The translations under genes were made by a program, and so were the position numbers. From NCBI GenBank assembly GCA_002803225.1, contig NXFV01001991.1, positions 1-49,030 on the forward strand: a stretch of DNA of 49,030 nucleotides, given 5' to 3'. Under the pieces are notes generated by a model. It saw nothing but the letters and a program-made list of their open reading frames with translations, did no database searches and had not been told where the DNA came from. Below are positions 32,806 through 43,557 of this stretch, in pieces (the stretch's first letter is position 1; each line of letters begins with the position of its first letter). This stretch comes from Gamarada debralockiae. Its lineage: Eukaryota > Ascomycota > Leotiomycetes > Helotiales > Hyphodiscaceae.

Positions 32806-35800
32806 TCAAGGTTTCTCGTCGTTGGTTGATACTGAATTGGTTACGATCGAGACGCCGTTGGCTTTCCCTTCTTCCATGGAACTTTCTTCGCTTTGAATTT
32901 TGCCCTCTGGCGTATCATGTGTTGGCCAACTAAGTATTGAACGGCGTAGCCATTCCAAGAGATTAGGAATCCGTAGCCATTTCCAAAGGTTAGGGGGGTT
33001 ATCGGAGCGAGACTTCTTCCCCACTCCGCCAGGCTGCCGCGGGGGATATCTGAAGAAGTCCAAGATGTTCCCGATATATGCGGCCAATATGTAGGTGGAC
33101 AGGGACATTGTTACAATGGCCCCGACAAACCATGAGCGACCGTGATCGGCCATGTTATTATAAAGCACGTTTTGCTGGGGCGGGATAGCAAATATTGCCT
33201 GAGATAGTGTAAGTTAAGAATCTCCTATCGATAACTTGAGCGGCGAAACTCACAGCCATCAATGCCATTGGTAAGTACGCAATGGTCAGATAGGTCAGTC
33301 TTTGAACTGTGTTATTTTGAGAGATAGCGGTACGGCTGTCTCTCATTGTCAACACAGCAGAGGTCTAGGACATTATGATCAGCCACTGTATTCAATCAAT
33401 AATCGTCAGAAAACCCACGGCGTCCTTGTTGCGTGTGTTCAACTCGATCCTCCGGTTTAGTTTCACATTCACAGCAGTCAGCTGCACCAGGTTGTTCTCA
33501 AAGTCTCCCAAGTACTCCTGGCACATTCTCTCCAATTTAACACTACGCCTCCCAGGGCCCTGTAGAGGTCAGTTATTATCCTTCCGTTTGAATGTTCAAG
33601 CTCGTCTTGACAGCCAAAACAATGCCGGAAACCCACATCTGTAATCTGCACCAGGAGTTCTGCCTTGGCGTTGAGAAGACTGGAAACTGTTGCGTTTAGG
33701 CTATTCTGCAGCTTGTAAAGTGCGTCCAAACTCCAGACTCCTAGTTCGAACTCCGGAGGGTATTCATCTTCTGTATTTGTGAATGTGCTCTATTGAGGGT
33801 TAGTTGGCTCGCACTATGACATAAAATCTAGTTAAGTATTGACTCACGTCAAGTTTTAGGATAGAGGAAAGTTTTTCTATAGCCTTTTCATAGTCGTCGG
33901 TAATCTCTTGGCAAAATTTACCTAGCAGCAAAAAGAAGACGAGGCACCTTGCAGTCTGAGGCTGGTGGATAAACTTCTGCCACAGTTTACGGGCATCCCT
34001 GACGATAGACTCCATTTTATCATCGAGTGTGTCGTCATCAATGCGTCCCGATACAACGGTGCATTTGCTGAAATCCCCAAAGGAGTTCGTTGAAAGAACA
34101 ATTGACGACACCTCAGGTTTGAATATCGTGTTCTCGTCAACACCCTTGTCTTTTAAAAGTTGCTTTTCCCAGACTTGGCGCAAGTTCAACGGGAGGCGAA
34201 AGTCATGACCGTCGTCTGCAGAATTTTGGGACGGGCTACCGCTCTTCTCGTTCTCTCCTCGGTTTTCAGACTCCACTCGCCAACTTCTCAAAGTAATGCT
34301 CGCAACCCACGTGTCCCCTGTCTGGCAAGAGAACCGGGAGAGATTGAGTATGTGGTCTCCCAGACAAGCGGCTGATTCGGGATGTATCACATAAACCAAC
34401 AATTCCAAGACCTCTCTCGGTATGTTCAATTTCTTGTCCAAGTTCTCGCCCAAGTTCCGCAAGGATTTCACAGTGCTAGTTTGGGTAGTCAGCAAAGTCC
34501 ACGATGTAAAAGCAGGTACTGAGATTCTCTTACAGGAATCGATGCTGCACTTCTTGGTCGACAAGCTAATGGGGAGAGTCAGCGTAGACCAATACATAAA
34601 GCCAAGGACAGCACGAGGCTTGCTCACATTGTCATAGAGAGCCCATAAACACCTATCCACGGATTTTTTCTTGTTCGACTCGTCATATTTGTATTTCTCG
34701 ATTTCCCAGGTAAATCCCTCGTCGTCTTCGTCCTTTCCGGTGGCCTTGACATCGAAGAGGACGAGGCATTTCTTGGGCAGGACGACGTCGATATCTTCCT
34801 TCTTGAACTCCTTCCCCTCATCTTCCAATTTCTTTGGGGGGCTTATCTGATCACAGAGTGATAAAGGTACTGAAACTTTACCTAGGGCTTTAGGCTTGTA
34901 CAAGTCGGGCGTATCTTCAAGGGAATTGAAGAAGCTAGCTGGGTGATACTTGCGTCCTGGGCGGAACGACGTCCATTGAATTGGAGGGAGAAGGCCAGAT
35001 TCGTTTGTAAAACTTTCGAAAGCTTCGAGTTGACCTTTCATTAGACCTTCCAAGTGTAGGACCTCTAGCAAAAGCTTCTTTTGGTCTTCACGAACCTCCT
35101 CTTTGTGATCCTTCACCGTGCTTGACAGAGTCACAACCTCTCGCAAGAGCTTATTTTGGTCTTGGCGAGACTGCTCATTTTTATCCTGCGCCTTGGGAGA
35201 CAGCGTCACAAGAGATTGTTCGGGGGTAGGCGAAGCCACGCCCGTACGTTCCGTTCCAGACTGTTCCGATGTGGTATTGCCGGTTGGAAGTCGAGCTACA
35301 CCAGTATCTACACTGGAAGCTGAAGTCCCAGCTGGCAGGGTCTTTTCAAGTATGATGACCAATGTTGATGCCACAACTGCGGTGGCCTCCGAGCGGAGCC
35401 AGCCAATGCGCGCTTTTGCATGCGCCCGCTCCCAGCAGGGAATCAAGGTACCCTCCGCGTTCAGGAAGGTACAGATTTTCAGTCTGAAGGCTTCTGCCTC
35501 GGCTTTCGTATGTTCTAGCGTTCTCCAGTCTTGCTCGCTCTTTTCTTCCTTCGTCAACACCACGAGGCGGCTATGGTGGCATAGTGCGTGAATTTCCCAT
35601 GGACCAGACGTAGATTCCTCCTCACCTCGCGGTAACCACCCCGGGTTGAGACTTCGTGTGAAGTCTCGTTGCTTGACGCGTTTCATAGCAAGCGATTCGA
35701 TGGTGCCGACACTTTTAGGCCCGAGCTCCTCGAGGCCCAACTCATCTGATACAAAGGATAACCTGTCAAATATTTCGTCATCTGCCACGTATGGCTCACG

Positions 35801-38130
35801 GGATGATAGCTTCGCTGATGATACCATTTTGGCTGCTTTTTCCAGCCTGGATACCTTCTGTCGAAGTTGTCGAAGGCCATTCTCTTGCCAGGGCAGCCAG
35901 GATTCTGGTAGGACACTGTCTTCGCAAAGCTTCAAAAGCGAACCGTAGTGGTACCACTGAAGGAGTTGCACCTTTTCTCTGTCGGCTGTCGCAAAAGTCC
36001 AGTTATCGGAAGGAAGACGATTTGTGGCGTATAGGACAGGATTCCGTTTCTCCTTTATTCCCAGCTGAGTCTTCCAGCTCAGCTTCCAGTCAGGAACGTG
36101 CTTAAAGTAACCCTTAAAGTACCTCCAGACATACCAGATTGTCATCATGACGTAATAATAGTTTGATTCGCCGGGTACGTGTCGATCTGGCATCATGCGC
36201 GTGTTGAGGTTCACTAATGCTGGCTCGAGCAATGCCTTTGCCAAGTAGCGAACGACTTGCTCGACCTTGGTTTGAATGCGCTTCATTTGGAACTCCTCTA
36301 TAGACATCGAGTCCTTTTCTATGTCCTGAGTCGACGATTCGACCGGTTTGCGAATATGAGACAAGAACTTGTGGGTTCTGAGCAAAAATCGAGTTTTCCA
36401 GCTGTTGACAGACGTGAGCTCGTTCTCTCTTCCCCCCGAAGTAAGTTTTTATGCAGGAGACTTACAACAATGATTTTAAATCGACATTTCCTTTAACAAA
36501 GAGGTTACTGACTAGGGCTGCATACTTTATTGTCTTGATACGATTGCCCTTATCGTCCTCATGGTCGCCCTCGTCGCTGTCCTCGTCGTGGTCCTCATCG
36601 TCGTCCTCGTCGTCATCATCGAAGGTGACAGGGATGATATCGACTTGCATGATCTTTTCAAGAGATCGACCGATCATATTGAATTCGGCAAGTTCTAGAA
36701 CAGGTTCTGGTCCCGTACGCCGATCGAGAAAAATGTCCTCCCACATGGCGCCTGTCGCGTGGTGGCACGATGGATCGATGCCGACGTGTATGTATAAATC
36801 TTCTGAAGTTGGTAGCTCCGATGGCTTGGGCCACGGCTTGCGGCCCCCAGTTTCGTCGCCTTCGAATAAGCGGATGGCTGCCAAAAACGTAGCGGACCTA
36901 GGCGCCTTTGGCTGAAGTGAGAGGGGAGCCAAGTCCGGCACCTTACCCACGGTATTGTAGGCTGTGATACTGGTTCTTCCTTCCACATATTTCGGTCCGT
37001 TATCCGCTTCCCATGGTGACTTGGTCATGGGAAGTGGTTCCCACTCTGCTTCTCCAAGTTGATAGAGCTTAGCTTCCAGTCCCCGCCCTTCCTTGTCCCA
37101 GTATCTTATGATATCAGTCGGCTCGTCTCCCGAATGATCGGTGACTAACTCTGTTTCTTCACCATGGTCGTCACCATCATTGGGCTTGTCTTTCGGCACG
37201 GGGATAGAAGGACGCGAGATGCGTTTACCTAGGCCACCTTCAAAGCCATGGTCACCGTCATTGAAAGACTGAAACCAGACGGGCCCACCCATTGTGAGGA
37301 CAACTTGGCCGTCAGGAGGGAAGCACATGCCGAATTCGCCGCCCTCCTCAATGCGCAAGACCTGATAGAACATGTCGTCTTTTGCGCATGAAAACATCTG
37401 ACAGGTTCCCACATGCATTTCCTGGGATGTATCCTTCCCCTCCTTCTCCTTCTCCTTTCCGGTCTTCTCCTTTTCCTTTTCCTCCTCCTGTTCTTCCTTC
37501 TCTTTGGTGCCTTGTTTCCCCTGGGATATGTCGGGTGCATCTTTCTTTGCCTTTTTAACGGCATCCTGATTTGGATGTAGATCGAGGTAATACTCGGTGA
37601 CTGGCCAGCGATAGTTGAAACAGCCTCGGTCGATCATACTTCCCAGACGGAAGCTTGATCCATTCATGGCACCCAAAACATTTTTTGTTGATTCATTCTG
37701 CTCCTTCATTTCTTCATATGTGATCTTCTTGCCGTCGGGGTCGTATGCGTACGGACACCTCGACACCTCCAGTCCAAAAGTCGACGGGCCGCCGAACTCG
37801 ATTTGCGAGCGAGACAAAGATGCATAAAGAGAAGTAGCAAAGTGGCCTCGAGCCATTATCAAACCTTTGGATTTGGAGGGTGCCGATAAATACAGCAACT
37901 CGCCTCCGTGGTTGCTGCAACCGGTGTATCCATTCTCACCCCAGTCGAAGGAGCAATATGGGAGCTGAGAAAATTGGAAATAGCTTCTGTATGTCGGTCC
38001 TAGCCACTGAAATGAGATGTCCAATTTACGATGGGGCATCGAGGGAGCATGAAAACTCACCTCGGCAAGCACGTCTAAGCCAGTTGAAGTTCTTGCACTC
38101 CAGCTCATCATCCGGCAAAGTGTTAACCAT
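32806..38130 (-). CDS. 1611-residue protein with CorA-like C-terminal membrane domain
   Basis: Nine exons join in phase: 38130-38061, 37999-36466, 36401-34628, 34565-34534, 34475-33848, 33789-33637, 33559-33419, 33364-33254, 33198-32806. The N-terminal third contains SFDWGENGYTG and IEFGGPSTFGLEVSRCPY, a Glu/Lys run (about 188-213) and an acidic run (about 484-508). A charged middle region follows, with heptad-like stretches. The C-terminus has CorA-like membrane topology: a helical hairpin (VNVKLNRRIE), then QRLTYLTIAYLPMALMAAIF (TM1, about 1467-1486) and WFVGAIVTMSLSTYILAAYI (TM2, about 1504-1524). The GMN filter motif expected after TM1 in Mg channels is absent (FAIPPQQN instead), so ion transport is doubtful. 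Fungal proteins with this tail often accompany NLR and HET genes. The first intron was placed by phase; a longer frame from 38111 reads through it. Confidence 0.8.
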
Positions 38131-38411
38131 TTTGGAGCGACTACCTTCGCGGCGTTGACGGTTTGGCGCGTCTTGAGGTCACTTGGCGTTGGTCAAACTC
38201 TGGGTGGAGCTTTGAGCAAGATTGTTAGGCTCAGGATAGCTGCTTAAGCTCTGAATGGAGCTTTACGCAAAATTGTTGTCAGCAAAGGCTCTGGATGGTT
38301 GCTGAAGAAATGGACGTTAACAAGGCTAGGGAAATCTCTCTCGCCAGTCGTCGATCTTGGGGCCTGCACGAGTCCCGCAACCTTCACAGCCTCGCAGGCT
38401 CCAGCAGCCTA
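38131..38411. repeat. Short direct repeat upstream of the CorA-like gene
   Basis: Two imperfect copies of a 28-nt phrase (GGAGCTTTGAGCAAGATTGT and GGAGCTTTACGCAAAATTGT in part) lie at about 38199-38226 and 38249-38276. They fall in the promoter region of the minus-strand gene that starts at 38130. Confidence 0.7.
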
Positions 38412-38492
38412 CAGAGCCTCAATAAACTCCATCTGCTTATCGGAAGACCAAGGCTGGACTCGGGGATCCCTGCCAGCTGAAAAATCTTTCGC
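38412..38492 (+). repeat. 81-bp direct repeat, copy 1
   Basis: It begins CAGAGCCTCAATAAACTC and ends GAAAAATCTTTCGC. It is nearly identical to 38935-39013, differing by a few substitutions and two single-base gaps. Confidence 0.9.
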
Positions 38493-38507
38493 ATACAGTG
38501 TATCTGG

Positions 38508-38614
38508 CCGAAAAGCTGTAGCGAAACAAAAAAGAAGGGGGGGTTTCAGGCTGGCACAGACTAGACTGTAAACAATGTCACCCTTCGCACCCTTGTCTCG
38601 CTACAGCTTTTCGG
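38508..38614. repeat. Short inverted repeat, 18-bp arms
   Basis: CCGAAAAGCTGTAGCGAA at 38508-38525 is the near-perfect reverse complement of 38597-38614. The 71-nt loop contains an A-rich run and GGGGGGG. Confidence 0.85.
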
Positions 38615-38875
38615 TACGAAGGTCTTGTTCAAAAGTCCTGCCACGCTAAAAAGCGCCACAATGCCAAGACCCTCTCACCTGGCAACGGCGATAGTGGCTA
38701 GGTGCCTGAAGCAAAGTTGATTACAGCGATATTTACAGGCTTTCTACACTAAAGCTTGGACACTAAAAAGCCTGTAACCCTCCCAATCTTGCAGTGGCCG
38801 CTGTTGCTATGCCAGGCCTCTGACACATCTGTGGCGTTTTTAGCGTGGCAGGACTTTTGAACAAGGCCTTCGTAC
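38614..38875. repeat. Inverted repeat, about 46-bp arms
   Basis: The arm at 38614-38660 (starting GTACGAAGGTCTTGTTCAAA) matches the reverse complement of 38830-38875 with one mismatch and one single-base gap. The 169-nt interior could form the loop of a long hairpin. It looks like a MITE or the ends of a degraded element; no coding frame is inside. Confidence 0.9.
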
Positions 38876-38884
38876 TGTACTGTA

Positions 38885-38918
38885 GTAACACTCGTGTAAT
38901 ATTGCTCGTTTCGGTCAC
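38885..38918 (+). repeat. 34-bp direct repeat, copy 1
   Basis: GTAACACTCGTGTAATATTG and the following 14 nt are repeated exactly at 39014-39047. Confidence 0.9.
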
Positions 38919-38934
38919 AGAATAGCCGAAGCCA

Positions 38935-39013
38935 CAGAGCCTCAATAAACTCATCTGCTTATCGCAAGACCAAGGCTGGACTCGGGATCCCTGCCAGCTG
39001 AAAAATCTTTCGC
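38935..39013 (+). repeat. 81-bp direct repeat, copy 2 (79 bp)
   Basis: Near-identical to 38412-38492. It is followed at once by copy 2 of the 34-bp repeat, so parts of this block were duplicated in a mosaic. Confidence 0.9.
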
Positions 39014-39047
39014 GTAACACTCGTGTAATATTGCTCGTTTCGGTCAC
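39014..39047 (+). repeat. 34-bp direct repeat, copy 2
   Basis: Exact match to 38885-38918. Confidence 0.9.
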
Positions 39048-39216
39048 GGATGAGCAGCATAGTCTGAAGACACAGCACTATGTAACAAAGGCTTCGACAA
39101 CTTCAGCCAATCAGACACGTCTGGAGTGATTTTCCTGATGGCGGGAAGCGATATTAATATTGGATTCTGGTGGACTTGCTGCGTCGGGAGAAGCTGTCCA
39201 ACCAGGTCTTCGGGGC

Positions 39217-39268
39217 AGAACATGTGGAGGTTCCTGCGTTTGTCGGTGATCCGTTGAAGATAATCGTG
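39217..39268 (-). pseudogene. Small relic of a G-domain GTPase gene
   Basis: ACATGTGGAGGTTC followed by GCGTTTGTCGGTGATC and TTGAAGAT matches 31577-31640 of the GTPase pseudogene with about 20 nt missing between the parts. On the minus strand it corresponds to the region reading LITDKR...LHMF. It is a second, almost deleted copy of the same gene family. Confidence 0.75.
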
Positions 39269-39389
39269 GGATCATAGACCACCACTAATTCGGTAAAGCT
39301 GCAAAAAAAAAAAACACACGAATAATTTTTTATGCCCTAAATAATCTAATGCTTTAATTTATCGGTGGAACCGCAATATCTACCACTGC

Positions 39390-41305
39390 AACCACTATAA
39401 TGGCAAATTCGATTACGCACAAGAAGAGCGTCTTGCTGATGCTATTTTGGCATTTTGGCATGAAGTACACCTTGATATCTCTTTAACTAAGGTTGTAGTC
39501 AAGTATACTGTCAAATATAAGGCTTATGGGACTGTCTTCATGGAGTGAACCCAGGGTCCCTTCGAGGGGGCCACAACACAGATTATCGCCTTCAGAAGAC
39601 GCTGGATTAAAGAAATACGTGCAGTTTCTTTCTCGAATTGGCATGTACCCTCACGTGATATTCAGCTCGCTGCAACTTTTGTTGTTGAAGCTAAGGGAGA
39701 GAAACGTGTCTCTAAGGAATGGGCCAGGCGCTGGTTGAAACGCAACAGGAATTCTACAAAGCCTTCGAACAAAGACTCTTGCAGAAAAGAGGATGGCAAT
39801 ACACAATATCAAGGAGATCGAGCGCTACTTCGGCGGCTTTAAAGCAATACTAGAGAAGTTTAATATCAGGCAATGTGATGTGTGGAACTTTGATGAGACT
39901 GGCTTTCGAATTGTTTGCTTAAGAGGCCGCGCTGTGATCGTCACTGCAGATGTAAAGGCTGTCTATTTGGCTGATCCAGACAATAGAGAATTGATCACTT
40001 GTATCCAATGCATCTCTGCCGGTGGCCAATCTGTCCCCCCATACATTATCTAGAAAGGAGCAGTGATTATGGACAAACATGTATGCAATAAACTCGACCC
40101 TGATGTCCATATAGGTTGCACAGAAACCGGCTTTACGAACAATGTCAAAACCTATCAATAGCTCCAACATTTCGATCGGATGACAAGAGAGAAAGCAGGA
40201 GGTCGGTGGCGGGCGTTGATATCCGATGGACATGCTTCTTACGTCTCTGAGCACTTCAAATACTTCTGCTGGCGCAACCGAATCGTTCCGTTTATCTTAA
40301 TCGCACATTCTACTCATCTTCTACAACCAGCAGATGTAGACCCGTTTTCATCAATAAAACAGCAGCATCAGAACGCGAATTGAGAGTCCATTAAGTTTGG
40401 AGATATCACGTTTGATAAAGTAGACTTCCTTGTTGCTTTTCAAGAGATACACAACAAAGTAATGTGCCGTAAGAACGTCTACAGCGGCTTTAAGGAGTCA
40501 GGCTTGTTTTCCTTCAATCATGAGCTTGTACTAGAGAAAATGCGTTATTTTGAAGGGCAATTCGCAGTCAACCCAAGGTCTTATAGACCTTATAAATACC
40601 ATTGAATCTGCAGCGGCAGTCCCTCAACTAACAACTCCTCAAACCCCTTCTCGAAAGCCATTTCAACACCCTCCCACGACTCAAACTCGCGATACACACC
40701 AGAAATACCTTGAGCAGCGAATTGACAATCATATTGACGACTTCTTCTCTCTTACCCCATCTTACACTATCGTCTTTTGAGCAACGCACGAGTACAATAT
40801 ACAAAAGCAGGCTGAGGTACAATTAATTGAGAAAAATGAGGCTGATCGAGTCCGATATGGAGAAGAGAAGGCAGCAGCAAAGGAGAGTAGTAGGCGATAT
40901 TTACAACGATACGGTGTTCTTAGAGTTGGTAATGGCCGTGCACAAATTCAAGAAAGAGACACTGAGGACTGGCTGGCACAAGAGAATAGAGACGTTAATA
41001 TAAGCAAAGAGAGAAGGAAGAAAAAGAATGCATTAGAGACAGAGAAGCAGGTGCGAGATGATGCACAAGAGCAAGACAAGGTACAGAGGAATGCTATTAA
41101 GGCAGCAGAGAAAGAGGAGCAAGACGCATGCAAACTGGCTGTTAAACCAATGCTTTGGCACCTTAGGAAGGCAATAACTCGTGCTGATTTACGCACGCGG
41201 GGTAGTCTAGGGAAAGAGGCGTAGAGAGCTCTCAAGGTTCACGTTAAGCACAAGGGCCAATTGTGTGATCAAGAGGTCGAAGAAGGGAGTGAAAGCAGGA
41301 TTTGA
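39390..41305 (+). pseudogene. pogo/Fot-type transposase, inactive
   Basis: The DDE_1 (pogo/Fot1, Jerky-related) order is visible. An N-terminal DNA-binding region (about 39417-39780, broken by a stop and frameshifts, with EERLADAILAFWHEV and KEWARRWLKR) leads into MAIHNIKEIERYFGGF at 39793. The catalytic blocks are WNFDETGF, LISDGHASYVSEHF and HLLQPADVDPFSS, each with the expected Asp. In-frame stops occur at TAG 40051, TAG 40159 and TGA 40381. A Lys/Glu-rich tail typical of the family continues to about 41240. Clear terminal inverted repeats were not found; an A12 run lies at about 39307. The family moves by cut and paste at TA. Confidence 0.88.
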
Positions 41306-41361
41306 TAATATATAAGCGATAGACTAAATAAAGAATTTAAGATGCCAAGTAACACTTGACT

Positions 41362-42140
41362 TTAATAATCTAGCTCTCCCCACGCAAAGATCGAGTGGTC
41401 GTGGTACTGCCGCAGAAGCTCTTCCTGAAGCCGCGTAAATGCTCGCGTTCCCTCGCCGTACAACAGAGGCATACTGATGTCAAAGATGCCCGGGAGATTG
41501 TAGGCGACGTCTTCGACCCGAGTGGTCGTGCGCTTGGCTGCCCACGACATTCTTTGCGCGATGCTTGCGGATCGGAATCTTAGGCTAGCTTCTGGACCGA
41601 GGAAAACTTGTCACTGTTGGTAATTTTTGAGAGCGTTTCCATCAGTTCTTCTTTCGTCCCAATCTTCCAAAAGGCCGACTGAGTAGAAGACCACAATATC
41701 CGGCGCGAGCAACTCCTGGAGCGTCCAGCTTCTCGTGAACCATCTCGAACAGTTGAACGCCAGACCGGGCCTAGGCCACTCGAGCAGGTTGAATTCCTCC
41801 ACGTCTTGGAGATGGACGTGGCAGACTTTGGCTTCCGAATACCACTGGAACATGGAGTTGATTGCCTCTGAAAGCTCTGCGCTGCTGGTCTTGTAAATGC
41901 AGCAAGTGTCCACCCACGCAAACTCGAGGTCGTCATTGAGCGCCTGCTCGCAGCAGTACCTGGTCTTCGCAAAGCCAGGCTTTTGGGATACTTCGGGATC
42001 TTTCAAATCTTGAAGCGAAACCCCTCCTGCCCCCCACGTTTGCGACAGAATTGCATAGGGTGGTGTGCAGCCATCGAAGCTATCCAGCGCGTCTGACGTC
42101 GGGGCCCCATCGAATAACTGCCGGCAGTCAGCAGCCTCAT
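41362..42140 (-). pseudogene. HET-domain protein pseudogene, C-terminally truncated
   Basis: All three classic HET blocks are present: YAILSQTWG, then FAWVDTCCIYKTSSAELSEA, then RWFTRSWTLQELLAP. They are followed by QRMSWAAKRTTTRVED and FDISMPLLYGEGTRAFTRLQ. Frames shift after the start (MRLLTAGSYS at 42140), near 41690 and near 41625, and a stop ends it at 41362 after HSIFAWGELDY. The family triggers cell death when unlike fungal individuals fuse; effector or recognition domains usually follow the HET domain, but nothing follows here. The dead pogo element begins about 55 bp downstream and may have removed the rest. Confidence 0.9.
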
Positions 42141-42879
42141 GGTGGTGTCGTCTTCTTTCGCTCGACGCGCGAGTCACCGTTAGCAGAATCAGACCTGCGA
42201 GCGAATCCAGGAAGGCTCTTCTGCTTCTGCGATATGCTCTTTTGGGAATGAATGCGACGGGATGCGATTTTCAGACTGGAAGTGAAGTAAATATTGTGAT
42301 TCTGCCTTCTGCTCAATCAGCCACTCTTTCGGGACTCCATTGCGTGCAATCTCTGGGAACATTGAACATTTTCTGGGTCGCCACGTTGGCAGCTGGGTAG
42401 GGTTTTGCTATAACTCCAGCATTAAGGACAAAACATTCCAATAATCTCAGGGCACAATGTGCATGGAGATGGGCAAAGGTGGTGGGCTGAGGGAGTGAAT
42501 GCTGTAGACACATACGAACCTTCAGCCGAAGCCTGGCCATAGCACATCGTTATTGTGCACGGTCCAGGTGGGTATCCGGACTGGGCTGGAAAACCTCAGG
42601 CAAAAAGCTTCGATTCTCTACTACCGTATCGAGGATTCTAAACTAAAGAAGAAAGAAGAGAAGATAGAAGGTCAGGGAAAGAGAAGATATAGCTAGGCCC
42701 ATAGTGCTGCACGTGATCTAAGCGAGGTTCTTAAGGACCGTCACACGTGAACTCGGGAAATCCTGAGTGCCTTAGAGCCCTAGGCTTCAAGCATCAATCA
42801 CTTAGGGGCCATAACGAGGAGACGCATTTGTAGAGCCAGGGCTCAACATTAGATTCAGCGCCGTCACAGAGAGTACTTA
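42141..42879. other. Upstream flank of the HET pseudogene, nothing recognised
   Basis: Short minus-strand frames (for example 42540-42313) have no motif. No RNA gene was seen. Confidence 0.35.
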
Positions 42880-43080
42880 TATGGCCATTATTATTAAATG
42901 TGCAAAGCTAGTAAGCTAGGCATTATATGTAGTTTCCTTTACTTGTATAAATTATATATTTTAAGCTTTAATAGTATTGTAAGTAAAACTTATAAATTGC
43001 GTAGAGAGAAATAAGCGCGCTCTTTTCTACTATTACACATTTATTTGCGTGGAAATTATAATATAACTAGCTCTATTAGC
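42880..43080. other. AT-rich island
   Basis: A strongly AT-rich block with many TA and TAG/CTA steps lies between GC-balanced flanks. Such blocks in ascomycetes are often remains of repeats altered by RIP. No coding frame survives. Confidence 0.5.
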
Positions 43081-43289
43081 AGAGAGGTAGGCGCTTGTGC
43101 TCCACCAGCTCCACCAGGTCCACTAGCTAAACTCGCGGAGAGCTGGTATTCCGCTGGTCTTACTTTCCCTGATGTTGCCCTTATTGCATCCTAATTTCAT
43201 AAGATATATCTTTAGGCTAATAATCTATAGAGATTATAGAAAGCTATAGGAGGATACTACTATGGGATTAGAAGACAAGAAAGCACGTA

Positions 43290-43440
43290 ATGGCAGGGGT
43301 TAGCTACAAGGGGGACTACTAGCAAGCAAAAGGGAAAGCAGGGGGTTAGGGGCAAGTGAAAGTGAGAGTAGGGGGTTAGTCTAATCGGCATGCAAAACCA
43401 TATGTAGGGTCTAATCGACACGCAAAACCAGGAGCAGAAT
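43290..43440. repeat. G-rich repeats near the NLR-like gene end
   Basis: AGGGGGTTAG-like phrases occur twice (about 43340-43380). GTCTAATCGGCATGCAAAAC is repeated as GTCTAATCGACACGCAAAAC about 30 bp later. They lie about 120-260 bp downstream of the NLR-like gene stop codon. Confidence 0.6.
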
Positions 43441-43557
43441 CTGCACAGGTATATGCTTATTCAAAATTGCAAATAAAAAGGAGACGAGGACAATTATCTA
43501 AGAAATAGAAATCGACGACTTTGAAATCCACATGCAAACCTCCAGACTCTAGACATT

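Noticed and set aside
35118..35591. 157-codon plus-strand ORF
   Set aside because: It is antisense to the CorA-like gene exon 36401-34628, and its composition is explained by that exon.
36451..36915. 154-codon plus-strand ORF rich in Ser
   Set aside because: The Ser run is the complement of the Asp/Glu run in the CorA-like gene. It is a shadow.
43340..43385. Telomere-like GGGTTAG phrases
   Set aside because: Only a few dispersed, non-tandem phrases with varied spacing. A telomere would be a long uniform array.
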